A stretch of DNA of 64,000 nt from Whitmania pigra (GCA_021613335.1 JAJTWR010000266.1:6009501-6073500); one strand, 5' to 3'; shown: positions 1 through 9,989, counted from the stretch's first letter. The notes: a model not told the origin generated them from the sequence alone. Program-made: numbers and translations.

Positions 1-105
1 GATTCATAGGGAGAAAACGTTTGAAGAGGGGGGAAACTCCTCTGAGGATCCCTGAAGGAGCTCCAAGGCGGAGTAACAAGAAAAGAACTCTGTTGAATTT
101 TTGAA
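1..105 (+). mobile_element. 3' terminal fragment of REL-endonuclease LINE family A
   Basis: The stretch ending in GGAGCTCCAAGGCGGAGTAA followed by CAAGAAA recurs in the window at about 4992-5022 (plus) and 18958-19030 (minus). All copies diverge right after AACAAGAAA, so this looks like the 3' boundary of a dispersed LINE. At two loci it lies downstream, on the same strand, of family A coding fragments. The short reading GAPRRSNKK seen in it is probably incidental. Nothing else of the element is in the window at this edge. Confidence 0.5.
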
Positions 106-425
106 TTAAAATAAAATTCTGTTTGACTTGTTTCAATAATGATCTTTATTTAATCACGGATATGGGTAAGTATAATAACATAAATCGTAATTAAAAAATG
201 ATTAAAATTGACAATCATAGCTGGTTTAATATGATCTAGGATTTTCTTGGTTTTTTTTTAGGTGGGCGATCTGGGCTTTTTCAAAAATCTCGCTGACAAG
301 CCTGATTATAATATGTAAAAGTTGATATAATTTAATGTAATACATATTATATATACATTATTTATTGTATAATATATATTATATAACATATTTAATCATT
401 AATATAACAATATAGCATTCGTTAC
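106..425. other. AT-rich stretch, no gene recognised
   Basis: This lies inside an intron or beyond the last visible exon of the minus-strand L1CAM-like gene. It contains TA-rich runs around 320-400. A poly-T tract followed by AG at 253-262 is described under rejected items. No coding homology was recognised. Confidence 0.4.
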
Positions 426-566
426 CTAGCACTGGAATTCCATTGTAATACCAATTAATTCTTGGTCTTGGGACGCCTCGAGCTCTGCATCTAATAGATA
501 TTGATTCTCCTTCTAAAATATTTGCGTCAACCATATCCTTCTTTGGATTAGTCCAAGAAGGAATAG
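426..566 (-). CDS. L1CAM-like exon: start of Ig4
   Basis: The exon reads AIPSWTNPKKDMVDA, then GESISIRCRARGVPRPRINW, the first half of an I-set Ig domain with its first cysteine and the tryptophan. The acceptor is AAAG at 567-570; the donor reads GTAACG (complement of 420-425). The Ala codon spans the junction with exon 644-810, giving VEAIPSWT, the usual Ig3-Ig4 linker. It ends in phase 1. Confidence 0.8.
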
Positions 567-3500
567 CTTTAAAATCCAAAATTTTATTTGGATCAACAAA
601 TAATTAAAAAAAAAACTATTTCTATGCTATGTTTGGAAATAACCTTCAACGCTCAAGTAAGTATCGTGCCATGTTTGTTTATTCACTGCACAGCGGTATA
701 TACCTTGGTCAGAAAATGTGACATTAATAAAGAATAATTCGTTGCCTCTACTCACAACATTTTTTGAAATAATGGAATTTAACTTCGTCCATGATAGCAT
801 TTGATATTGACTGCAAAAATGTATTCACGAATTTTACTTCCTATGTTAATTAAAGCACCATTAAAATTATCTGTAGTGGCCGCAGATTAATAATATTTTT
901 CGGGAGTATCATTAAAATCCTAAAAATCTGACCTGTCGAAACTTTATCGCAAGACGACGCCATTAATCTACAATTTGATTTATCAAAACATTTCCTCGAA
1001 AGCTTTAGAAAAAGACATTTTTTATCTTTAGAGCAACCACTTTAAGTAGCTGTTTAATTTAATATCGAAAGTGCTGTTGGACACCTACCCTCCTTCCTCG
1101 AGATCTATTGTGAGAACTAGGCACCGGTCGTTCTTCCAAGCAATGCTAAGATCCATCTTGTCTTCCCATGGGACCGTCAATTCGACCGGGATGAAGTCCG
1201 TCGCTAATGACGCCAACGCTAGAGCTGGTCGCTTGCCACTTTCTTGTAGCACCTTTCTCCTTTCAGTTCTACTGTGACTTCCGAATCTTTAGCATTGGAA
1301 AGTCTCTTTTTTTGTCCTCTCATTACCTTGCAATGGTGCAATGAGCCCTCCCTAAGAAATTACAATATATTCTTCTTTCTGGCGGAATTTCGCGGGCATT
1401 TGGCTGGGATCATGCCGCCTTTGCCGACTCGAGACATGATTGTGTCGCCATGTGTAGCTCTTGTGATGAAGGGCATATATGCACAACTAGAGCACGTGCT
1501 GGAGTGATTTGGAGCATCTTCAAAGTTTCTTCAAAAAAAAGAGTGGCGACTCGGACTATCTACAATTCTGCAAATCGGTCCGCGAAGGAGGTATATCATA
1601 TTTAATTACTTTTCCTTTAACAAGGTCTGAATTGATTTAGGCGAATGGAGTTTCGTTGCTTTGGTATGTAGACGCCTTCTGCGACTCTCCACCCATCATC
1701 TACAATGCCTGACTGCCAAGCCCTTTCGATGAGGGAGTGCAACAAGTACAGCACCTTCGGGCATCTTTTATACAAAAGATAGGGAATTATGGAATTCCAT
1801 TGGGACCCGGCGCCGAACGGTTCCTAGCTTTCCTAATAACTCGCCTCACTTCCTCAATCGACGGAGATGTCAAGATAAAAACACTGGTAGGGAGAGGCAC
1901 CACTGGGATGTCTTGTATCAAATGAAGGGGAATGTGACAAAGGGAATCACGATATGTATTAGTGAGGTGATCTTCCAGTTCGTATTTACCTACACAAAAC
2001 TCACCAGACTTCGTAGGGTCGAGTAACGCTCTCCCATATCTATGAGGATCACTGAAAAACTTCTTATGAACTCTTCTCCTTTCATAGTTGTTTTGCCTAA
2101 CTCGGCACGGCGAAGGTTTCTCACACGTTCCTTCAACAGAAAAACTTGCCTTCTCATCTTCCTTGGCACTCTTCCACCGACGACGGAGTGCCTTCTTCCC
2201 GCATTTTAGCCACTCAAACTCACGTTGCCGTCGAGATTTCTGCGGTTTTACAGGTCGTTTCTCAGCAACGACCCCGTATCTCTCCAAACACTTTCTATAT
2301 ATGTAGTCATTAAAGGACTTCAGGGAAGCGTCTTTTTTCATTACTTTCTTGCAATGATGGGCAAATAAAATCGCGATTTAGGCAAGGTTGCGATTCGATT
2401 TTAACATTGTTGGATTCGATTTTGGCCTCCGCGATTTTGATTCGATTAGATTTGCTTTTTCAAATCGAATCATTGAAATAAAGATGGTTATATATATTTA
2501 ATTTTTTAAATTTAAGAATTCTATATCTTTGGCGTGCTCCTCGTGCTCCTCGTTAAATAAACATTGTTGTAGGTTACATGCTTGTAGTTCTACTTGTAGC
2601 ATTACCGCCTTTTAAATATGTCCGAGTTAGACAGCAGGAAATATGGGATTTTAGCGAAATTTTTTAAAGACAGCCAAAGGACGGAAAGCCGTTCGTTTTA
2701 ACCAATTATAGGAGTAAAATTCCACTAGTTTGACGAAGGCTTTCAGCTGAAAACAAAGAGGGTTGCTTACTGATACTTCGGGTCAAAACATACAGGAAAA
2801 AATATTTGTGAAGCTTTTGAGGAAATACTGTCAGAGTATGGGATACAGAGTATTGACATTGGATATGTTGTTAATGAAAATGCCAGAAACAGGCTTAAAG
2901 CCATCACAATATTTTCAGAGGAAGCTGCCAGGTTTGCGTTTGATCATAAGGAAGATAAAAGTGAAATGAGAGAACGTGATGAGGCTTCAGAGCCATTGAA
3001 TGACATTGATGAAATTTCAGAATTTCTGTCAGATGAAAATTTCGATGACAATGAGGATATTCTTCAGGACAATCATGTTTTAGGAACAACGCAAACTGGG
3101 TATAATGATTTTTTTAAATGGTAATAAAACTGTAAAAATGTCATAAATGAATGTTGGCTGTTAATTTCATTGTGTTTTGCTTGAAAAAAATTTGCGAAGC
3201 TACGGCAGCAGTAAATTTTGGAAAATTTGATTCGATTTGGGATTTGGGCATTTGGGATTTGATTTGATTTGGAATTTTGAGATTCTATTTGAGATTTGGT
3301 TGTTGAGATTCGATTTGAGATTTGCCCATCACTGCTTTCTTGAGATCGCTTTTGAGAACGACATCCAATCCGTCCCAACCACTCCTATCATAATGATACT
3401 TCAAGGGAACTTGATTCTAGCTCGTGGAGGGTCTTCCGTGAGGCAGGAATCTCGAACATACTCGGAACTGTGATGAGACTTTTTTTAAAGAAGAATAAAC

Positions 3501-6500
3501 AATTTTATTGATAAATATAAATTCAGGAGGCAAGGAGCACGGTTTTAATAATTAATTAATAAAATTAATATTTTACAAGAATGTTAGAAAATCTCTCAGA
3601 GTATTTTTTTAAAATTAGTCAAATACACTCATATCAACTTGCAACAGACCGTAAATGCCGGCTGACGATCTCATCATCATCACCATCACCACCATCACCA
3701 ACACCATCGCCATCGTCGTCCTCGTCGTCGTCCATGTAAAAATTATAATTCGCATTTTTTTGAAGAAATAAATTGGAATTACAGAAGAATATAAAAAAAA
3801 TTGCCATGAGTAACAAACGTGGTATATGTGGTTATCAACCTTAATCAAAGTATCAAGAGAAATTCAGTCTTCTTGAATCGCTTGACTCTAGGATAGAAGG
3901 AAAAAGGTTACCTCTTAAAATTTTACGAGAGTCTACCTCTTGGAAAAAGCTGAAACGACATTCCTGTATCCGATAAGGTAAAGATACAATAAGAAGAAGT
4001 AGGTGTCTCTGATGATCCTTTCCTTCTGGAAGGTGTTTCCTAACGAACTGCTAACAGAGCGGCAAAACTGGAGTAGATGGATGGTTGGATGGACAGGCGG
4101 ATGGATGGATGGCCCACCAGTGATAGTGAAGTCCTAAATGGCATTCATAGTGAGACGTTTGCCAAAAAATGTGGAAACATTACCGTTTCTTAAGTATTTT
4201 AAGAGCAGCGGGATTATTCCACACAGGTGCCATAAGTATCGGGCAATTGTGTTTATTATGATGAATTATTATGAGTTATCATGAATTAGTAATACAAGGC
4301 GTCGCAAACGAATGATTAAGACTTTGGCGACTACATTAGGAGTTCAAATCCCATCCTCTTTCTCGAGAGCTTTTATAATTAATATCTGATGACTTTATTC
4401 CATCAAATGATAGATTTTATGATAACTTGGATTCAGACATGAAATTGACGTTCGCATTTTAAAAAAGTGTCTAAAATTTCTTGTACATGATTTACGACAT
4501 TCCCCGGCTAAAATTTGCCAGGGCGGGGTCGATTCCTAGGTACTACCCCCAGGTTCTGATAGAAAATGACAAGAGGCCGGATTTGGTGCTCGTATCGTCG
4601 TCGACGGATGCCATCATTCGGGTGGAGCTGACGGTACCGTTGGAGGACAGAAGTTGATACAAATCTGGAAGGAAATTCCGAACGCAGAATGAGATCGATG
4701 AGTCAGTAGCCGAGCTGACGTTCGAGGAAGTGAGAGGTCCTACCCAGACGGACTGTGATGTGCTTGTCATTATGGCTTGATGGATTCACTTGCTAAAATG
4801 GTCCCAGGCGATCCCTTATCTGGAGCGATATGTGGAAGATGTTCCCGCTCCGACTTACCTATGCGATCGCTCTCCAGGGACAATCTACAAAAGTGGGGTT
4901 TGGTGGAAGACACCGAATGCCGGCTCTATGGCGGGATCGAGACACTGCATCACGTGCTCAGCAATTGCACGTATGCCCTTGCCAATGTACCTGTCGGAAC
5001 TCCAAGACGGAGTAACAAGAAACTATACATATGTATGTATTCCGCAAAGGTGGAACCCCGTTTTACTAAGCACTAAGCCATATTTATTAAGTGTTAATAT
5101 TGGTACATGATAATCAAAGCTATGAGCAAATATGTGTAACAGTTTTTCAGATAAATTGACAAATTGTGGGATTTGTACAAGTGTCGTATTCCAGTGACAG
5201 GCACTGTAATATCATTTCTATAACATTCCAAGAGATACAATATTGGCACTCATATATATTTTATACGTTATCATGTGTTACGTAAGTTTAATTTGAATTA
5301 AAATTATAACCAACTTTTTTGAAAATATACATTTCAATATTTTTGAATGGCCTTGCAAAGCAACATCATGGTCAGGCGATTTCCACAGCAAAACAGAAGT
5401 TATTTGATTTTTATCTGATAAATGAAATTTATTTATTTATTTGTTTTGACAATAAATTTTTATGCTGTTAGGAAATAATGATTTACTGCTAGTTTCCATG
5501 ATTCGAATGACGTGTTCCTTTCCATAAGTCAATATTTTTGCCACGGAATTATTAATGACACACTGATATCCACCAATAACGTCTTCCGGTTCCAAATGTG
5601 CAAAATAGAGATTGCCTATTTCAATATGTTCAAATATTATATAGGTGATACGATATGATATTTAATACATCTATATAAATAAAAATGTTCATCGAGACAT
5701 TGCTCTATTGTATACGACAGCCCATTTCTTGCTATAACATTTTAAAACTAATCTTTCTATCTTCATTTTAAAATCGTTCACTAAACAGCGTAACTTTTGT
5801 AATAAAACTTTACTCGTCTGGGCTAACTGGCTAGTTTCGGCGTCAGCCATCCTCGGAACCTCTTAACTTTTAATGAGATTTTACAATGCAGACACATTAA
5901 TGCACGGAAGAACAAAATGTGAAAAAATGATAAAACTCATGATAAAAAAAGTTTTTTTTACAAAATTTACTGTGATTCGTGAACGATTTTGTTAGAAATG
6001 AGTTCAACGACTCATAAATATATAATTTTTTGCTATATAAATCACTCATCTAGGTCAACACCAACGCCAAATTTTAGCAAAATCCAAGATGGTTCTATCA
6101 TATGTTGTGTTGATTTCACTTTGACCCATTCAGACTTGTAATTACACCCGGCCCCGAGTCAATCTGTTTAGAGATTTTTGACTAACTCAGGAACCGGTTC
6201 ATTTAATTGGAAGATAGTCAGATAGCGATCGCGAGTAACGTATGAACTGAATTCCATAAATATCTTGAAAAGTAATTGGCTCAAGCAAGTTGAGTCAGCA
6301 ACTAAACATTTTAACTTCTTCGATAGCACATCGTTTTTATAAAGTATTCTACTCTAGTTTATGTCCTTTCGTCGCTATGAAATCTTGGAAACCGTTAAAA
6401 AATAAAACCACAAAAACCTTCAAAATCAGTAGTTAGTCGTTCGCTTTCATATACCGTCAGTGAAGAAAATCTTTTTCGAATAACCCAATAGCTTTGAGGC

Positions 6501-8523
6501 TTTGGAATGCCATAAGGGATTTCGCAGTACAAGATTAGAAAGGATCCCAAAGTGGCATTAATTACAACTTTGTCTGTGAGTGTTCCTTTAAATTTGTTTT
6601 GATCTGAAATTGCTTAAAATATTATAACCCATAGCAAATTAAAATAATGAAATCTTACAAGAAATTCTGACATGCGCGATATCGCTAAAGGCACTTCCAA
6701 GAAAATTTGTAGCGACGCATTGAAAAAATCCTTCAGATGCCTTTTTGATTATCAAATCTCCATTAACTTGAGAAAAGGAACCATTGAAAACATTTCCGTT
6801 TCTTGTCCACAAATATCTGTATAAAGACGAATTTTATGATATCAACGATGACATTTATGATGACAGTTTTAAAGCTCTGTAAATTTTATTCAAAACGCGT
6901 TAAATTATTTATAAAATAATAGCTTACTTAGGCGTCGGAAACCCTGATGCCCTACAAGGAAGAGTCAAATGTTCTTTAGGATTAAAGTAATATTCTCTAT
7001 CGGCTTGTAGCAAGATTGTGGGTGGAAATGAGCCTAACATAAATAAACTTAATACAATGAGTATTTGAATGAATAAATTACTCAGCTGGCGATGGCTTAC
7101 GTGGCGGTTGCTGACAAGTCGATTGCTAACGTGCGCTCATAGATTATAGCGCACACGGGCAATTGGGCAATAGAGTAGGTCCTCCACAAGAATTTGACTT
7201 TGGATATTGATAAGATGTGGTTACTGGATGACATTATTAAGAAAAATTTGTTTTTTTGAAATTAGACAAACTTCTATTACCACCAGAGGGAAGAAGAAAA
7301 CCCATATTTTTAGTATTGTTTCTGATTCTTTTTCTGTCTTTGATTATATTAAAGATAAAATTTATTTCTATGTTTCTGTAATCTGTAATCGGATGTATGC
7401 AACTGAAAAAGTTCCATTGAGGACAAATTAGTAATTTTATGAACTCTGTTGCAAACTATGGCCGTTACTCGTGAACAACTGACTTGTCCCGTTTACGACA
7501 TTGGATATGAACTAACTTCGCGCCAACTACCAACTATTAAGGAAGCAAAGCAGTATTATTCCTTTTTTGAAAGTTGTATCAAAGTTTGATCCCTGACGTC
7601 GACGCTTTATTTATTTATTGATCAGTTCGACACTTTTGTTAATCTATTTTATTAGTTTAATGTCTACTGAGAAAAGATTAAGAATAAGATATTTGGCCCG
7701 ACCACGGCTATAGAGAGCCGGGCCGGCACCCGAGTCGCGAGCTCGTAGGTAAAGATAAGAGGAAGATAGTGTTCGGTAAGGTAATTCAATTAACGTCCGT
7801 TTAATAACTTGATTATTTGGACGGAGCAGGACAACTCTATTTCAAAGCGGGTCCCGGTTGTACTGCAACACCGAGTCAACGCGTCGGAGTAGACAGGACC
7901 AGCCGAGGCATCCCTAGTTTACAAAAATAGCTTTACCTCAACATTCTCCGTTGGAGGATCTAGAAAAACTCGAAATTGATGATAAGCCAGCAAAGTGGCT
8001 AGCCAAAAACAATTGGCTCATCTGAGACTGGCGTGACTTCTGTGGTGTTTTACTAGAAAGCCTTCCATCTTTACTTGAAAACCTTCCATCTTTTTATCCA
8101 TATTCTATCCTGATCTCACAACCTTAAAAACTCATTTTTGAATAACATTTCGGATTTTTGTTAGCTTACTTTTACTAGTTTCCGTTTATTATTTTCTACG
8201 TACCTCCCAAAATCCCATCCCTTGATATGTGCCGCTCGGGACGGACCACCCTCTGCTACACCACTGATGCCTGTGCGTTATTGTTTTATTATTCAACATG
8301 TAAAGTTTAGATAAATAATTTGATCATCAAATAAAAGTAGCTGTAATTCCACAATAATTAATAAGTGTTAATGAAGTTTGAGGTAAATGCAATTGGATAA
8401 AAAATTAAAAAACAAGAGAATTAATAAAAAGACTAAAATATACATACTGATAAGGTTTTCGTTGTTGAAACTTGGTATAATCAATTGCATTAAAAGACTC
8501 ATAATCTCCAACGATTTGGCAAT
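426..8523 (-). CDS. L1CAM/neuroglian-family Ig adhesion receptor, partial gene (Ig1-Ig4)
   Basis: This is a spliced minus-strand gene for the N-terminal Ig domains of a neuronal cell-adhesion receptor of the L1CAM/neuroglian family. Such receptors are single-pass membrane proteins that mediate homophilic adhesion and axon guidance. I see seven exons with consistent splice phases where they adjoin: Ig1 (6928-7033 and 6659-6816), Ig2 (6455-6603 and 5487-5670), Ig3 (5331-5414, one middle exon not found, 644-810) and the start of Ig4 (426-566). A possible upstream exon is at 8448-8523. Family marks include GNLYFAHLEPED in Ig2, FSDQGIYRCAV in Ig3 and the linker VEAIPSWT into Ig4. The fibronectin, membrane and cytoplasmic parts would lie left of the window. 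One exon carries an in-frame stop (5662-5664). The 4.5-kb intron inside Ig3 holds nested transposons. Naming L1CAM rather than a contactin rests on motif memory, not on a search. Confidence 0.75.
644..810 (-). CDS. L1CAM-like exon: end of Ig3
   Basis: The exon carries QMLSWTKLN, NELFFINVTFSDQGIYRCAV and TYLSVE, the second half of an Ig domain with the DxGxYxC motif. The acceptor is TTTTTGCAG; the donor is GTTATT. It needs two bases from the preceding exon, while exon 5331-5414 ends with one, so one exon between them is missing from my model. The intron to the Ig4 exon is about 77 bp. Confidence 0.8.
811..1069. other. Intronic stretch, nothing recognised
   Basis: AT-rich sequence in the large Ig3 intron of the minus-strand gene. 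No coding, repeat or RNA signature was recognised. Confidence 0.4.
1070..3480 (-). mobile_element. REL-endonuclease LINE (family A), degraded, split by a hAT element
   Basis: Minus-strand fragments of a non-LTR retrotransposon with a restriction-like endonuclease. Going 5' to 3' on the minus strand: a pre-RT region (3480-3344 and 2343-1790) with KRRWKSAKEDEKAS-like residues and RKARNRSAPGPNGIP at the start of the RT; an RT stretch about 1800-1600 with WRVAEGVYIPKQRNS-like residues in shifting frames; then, after loss of the RT core, a remnant of the endonuclease at about 1260-1080. That remnant reads GKRPALALAS and VELTVPWED, so the RPD acid is changed to RPA. Same family as 4549-5022, 9990-10177, 16640-17000, 18950-19640, 52440-52810 and 54190-54640. 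Frameshifts and deletions make it non-functional. Confidence 0.7.
2352..3335. mobile_element. hAT element, 984 bp, with 8-bp target duplication
   Basis: The terminal inverted repeats are CAATGATGGGCAAAT on the left and the complement CAGTGATGGGCAAAT on the right (one mismatch). Identical 8-bp flanks CTTTCTTG at 2344-2351 and 3336-3343 mark the target duplication. The subterminal regions repeat GATTCGATTT/GATTTG words. The middle (about 2770-3085, plus strand) keeps a piece of a hAT transposase, for example GYVVNENARNRLKAI, which resembles the VTDNAxNMxKAF motif of ZBED/hAT transposases. It interrupts the family A LINE, so it inserted later. Confidence 0.85.
3481..3667. other. AT-rich spacer with a short hAT-like scrap
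   Basis: Positions about 3482-3526 (AATAAACAATTTTATTGATA and following AATATAAATTC) match the stretch that precedes the terminal arrays of the hAT copies at 9478 and 24040. It is probably a small relic of that family. The rest is unassigned. Confidence 0.4.
3668..3735 (+). repeat. Trinucleotide (ATC/GTC) microsatellite
   Basis: Interrupted run of CAT/CAC/CGT triplets on the plus strand. The acidic Asp-rich reading on the minus strand is a by-product of the repeat, not a protein. Confidence 0.8.
4070..4115 (+). repeat. GGAT tetranucleotide repeat
   Basis: Repeated GATGGATG units with a few interruptions. Confidence 0.7.
4290..4400 (+). mobile_element. tRNA-derived SINE-like sequence
   Basis: It contains a B-box-like GAGTTCAAATCCC and a tail CTTTCTCGAGAGCTTTTATA followed by TTAATATCTGATGAC. 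A related tail occurs at about 22290-22350 (CTTTCTCGAGAGGTTTTACC). The A box is poorly kept. This may be a third SINE family besides the two clearer ones. Confidence 0.4.
4549..5022 (+). mobile_element. REL-endonuclease LINE family A, rearranged fragments
   Basis: The first part encodes [20 protein letters not shown] and then VELTVPLED, the catalytic region of the restriction-like endonuclease. The second part (about 4780-4990) encodes SRDNLQKWGLVEDTECRLYG and [16 protein letters not shown], the zinc-knuckle region that in this family precedes the endonuclease. The order is therefore inverted relative to an intact element. It ends with the family 3' sequence at about 4992-5022. Confidence 0.65.
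5023..5330. other. Intronic stretch, nothing recognised
   Basis: AT-rich intron sequence between the LINE relic and the Ig3 first exon. No coding or repeat match was recognised. Confidence 0.4.
5331..5414 (-). CDS. L1CAM-like exon: start of Ig3
   Basis: The exon reads NKNQITSVLLWKSPDHDVAL, then QGHSKILKC, the first strands of Ig3 up to the first cysteine. The acceptor is TTTATCAG; the donor is GTATAT after AAAT. It takes AT to complete the codon begun by exon 5487-5670, so the phases agree. The intron between the two exons is 72 bp. Confidence 0.75.
5487..5670 (-). CDS. L1CAM-like exon: end of Ig2, with in-frame stop
   Basis: The exon encodes GNLYFAHLEPEDVIGGYQC and EHVIRI, the second half of Ig2. 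The only AG acceptor that agrees with the upstream phase (TTATATAG, 5671-5672) gives ATG TAT TAA as the first codons, so a stop lies at 5662-5664. An alternative acceptor at GAAATAG before GGCAATCTC would avoid the stop but breaks phase with exon 6455-6603. The donor is GTAAAT. Confidence 0.65.
5689..5850 (-). repeat. Repeated small ORF (53 codons), copy 1
   Basis: An intact ATG-to-stop frame starting MADAETSQLAQTSKVLLQKL and ending KWAVVYNRAMSR. A diverged copy lies at 39476-39640 on the plus strand, starting [11 protein letters not shown] and keeping VLLQEL and LVNDF. Both begin at the same ATG, and the flanking sequence also aligns for a few bases. I do not recognise the protein; it may be a scrap of a transposon ORF. 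It ends 17 bp before the Ig2 exon acceptor. Confidence 0.45.
5996..6127. mobile_element. Right-end fragment of the long-TIR element
   Basis: It matches the right end of the element at 49779-51591: GTTCAACGACTCA, CACTCATCTAGGT, CAAATTTTAGC-like words, then TTGTGTTGATT and TTTGACCC at the end. Only about 130 bp remain. It lies in the Ig2 intron of the L1CAM-like gene. Confidence 0.55.
6455..6603 (-). CDS. L1CAM-like exon: start of Ig2
   Basis: The exon encodes KVVINATLGSFLILYCEIPY and GIPKPQSYWVI, the first half of Ig2 with its cysteine and tryptophan. The acceptor is AATTTCAG; the donor is GTATAT. It takes AT to complete the codon begun by exon 6659-6816 and ends in phase 0. Confidence 0.78.
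6659..6816 (-). CDS. L1CAM-like exon: end of Ig1
   Basis: The exon encodes KYLWTRNGNVFNGSFSQVNG and GFFQCVATNFLGSAFSD, the second half of Ig1. The spacing of tryptophan and cysteine and the NGDLII strand match neuroglian/L1 Ig1. The acceptor is TTTATACAG; the donor is GTAAGA. The lysine codon is split with exon 6928-7033. Confidence 0.82.
6928..7033 (-). CDS. L1CAM-like exon: start of Ig1
   Basis: The exon encodes SFPPTILLQADREYYFNPKE, then LTLPCRASGFPTP. The PPxI start and the CRASGFPTP segment are typical of the first Ig domain of L1-family receptors. The acceptor is ATGTTAG; the donor is GTAAGC. Confidence 0.8.
7034..8447. other. Intron with an unassigned GC-rich island
   Basis: It is mostly AT-rich. 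A distinctly GC-rich block at about 7690-7930 contains GAGAGCCGGGCCGGCACCCG and GGTCCCGGTTGTACTGCAAC. It could be part of an LTR or another mobile element, but no coding or terminal repeat was found. No other feature was recognised. Confidence 0.4.
8448..8523 (-). CDS. Candidate upstream exon of the L1CAM-like gene
   Basis: An open 76-nt stretch between GTTTCAG and a GTATGT donor. Read in the frame that fits exon 6928-7033 it gives MSLLMQLIIPSFNNENLIS, which could be the end of a signal peptide leading into Ig1. Only splice signals and phase support it. Confidence 0.3.
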
Positions 8524-8545
8524 CTGAAACGATGAAAATGTTTAA

Positions 8546-8767
8546 CCCTTAAACCTAGGGGGTTAATGCACCCCAAACGCCAAATACTTTTGTAAGTGAT
8601 TTCGTTAAAAAAAACTCATAACATGGAAATAAAATCGAGAAATTTTGCCTTTGAAGCTGTTTTAGCAACGCTTGTTACACTAGAGATGGTACCGTCAATA
8701 GTCGGTTCCGGCGCTCTGATAAAAATTACCGGGAACCGGTTATTGCCATGTGCCGGCGGTTTAAGGG
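8546..8767. mobile_element. piggyBac-type MITE, 222 bp, TTAA flanks
   Basis: It starts with CCCTTAAACC, ends with GGTTTAAGGG (perfect 10-bp inverted repeat), and is flanked by TTAA at 8542-8545 and 8768-8771. TTAA target duplication with CCC ends is characteristic of piggyBac. The inside has no transposase, so it is a non-autonomous copy. Confidence 0.75.
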
Positions 8768-8771
8768 TTAA

Positions 8772-9477
8772 AAATAATCAGGATGAATATTTTATATAAA
8801 TGTATTATTTAACAACATTTTTAACATCACTCTGCAAGTATATTGGCAATACCAATACAAAATCTGAACAATGGTGGATAAATTTTGTAGTTTAGAAAAA
8901 TTCCAAAAAAATAGATGGTATCGGGTATTTTAGCTCCAAAAAGTAACAGCCAATACTGCATGCCAATACCGCAACGATATTCCAGTTTCAAAATTCGTTT
9001 GACTTTTTTATCTATTTTTTTCAGTTTTAGTGTCTATAAAGTTTTCTTAGCTTCTATAAAGTCATCATTTCTATACATTTCAGTTTCAGTATTATAATTA
9101 CATGATCAATAAAATTTTATTGTAAACAACATAGAACTATTGAGGTTCTGCACTGTTTCAACAAATTGCTATGTAATACGTATCAAATTCAAATTTATAA
9201 ATATCGTAATTGAAAATTTTGTTTTTCTGTATCTTTATCCGTGATGTTCGTTGGTTTCTGGTTGGAGAAAAACAACGATTCATTAAATGATACTCTCCGG
9301 AAAATGACAGCAAATTCTTAATTGATGATGCAGAGAATGCTGGAGAAGAACAACGAGATGTTTGAAAGCGTACTTGATAAAATGGCGGACACAACAAATA
9401 GAATCATCAATTCGGCACTGCAGTCGGCTATGTCGGACTAACTATAGCAATAGCTGATTGTTTGGACAATGTTATGG
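8772..9477. other. Unassigned AT-rich sequence
   Basis: No gene, RNA or known repeat was recognised between the MITE and the hAT end. The words TCAGTTTC and TTTCTATA recur around 8980-9090 and again near 12530-12840, suggesting a shared low-complexity relic. Confidence 0.35.
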
Positions 9478-9835
9478 AAAAGTTTTATTGATAAATATAA
9501 ATTCTGTTATACGTATATTAACATTGTATTGAAGATAACGAATATTATTTCTGGTCAATGAAGGTCTCCAAAAGTACTTGTACTCATAAGTACTTAAGTA
9601 CATTCAAAAATACTTGTACTCGTACTTAAGTACAATCAAAAAATACTTGTACTTGTACTTATGTACATTCAAAATACTTGTATTTGTACTTAAGTACATT
9701 CAAAAATACTTGTACTTGTGCTTAAGTACATTGCTTACAATTTACTTGTACCTGTACCTATAAGTACTCTCAGCCCCAGGTACTTTGTACTTATACTTAA
9801 GTACATTTTTGGAGTACTTACGGCAACAATGGATG
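9478..9835 (+). mobile_element. hAT family 1 right end (GTACTT array)
   Basis: A truncated right end of the hAT element found complete at 23383-24287. It shares TTTTATTGATAAATATAAAT and AACATTGTATTGAA, then a long array of GTACTTAAGTAC-type words, then TTTTTGGAGTACTTACGGCA. No transposase is left in this copy. Confidence 0.7.
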
Positions 9836-9989
9836 ATAGTAATATGTAAAATGTATTATTTAGTGTTTCACATTTCATTATTTTCTTATATTGGGGATAA
9901 TAAAAAAATGTGTTTTCATTGTGTTGGAGGAAAGCAACGCACTTAAGTGCAGCAAATATATCGACATGACACTAGACTTGATGAACTAA

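Noticed and set aside
253..318. Plus-strand poly-T tract, AG and a short frame ending in a stop, like a last exon
   Set aside because: The 17-residue reading has no homology, and no upstream exon or poly(A) signal could be tied to it.
3615..3848. Minus-strand frames with an Asp-rich stretch
   Set aside because: They come from the ATC/GTC trinucleotide repeat and lack any recognisable domain.
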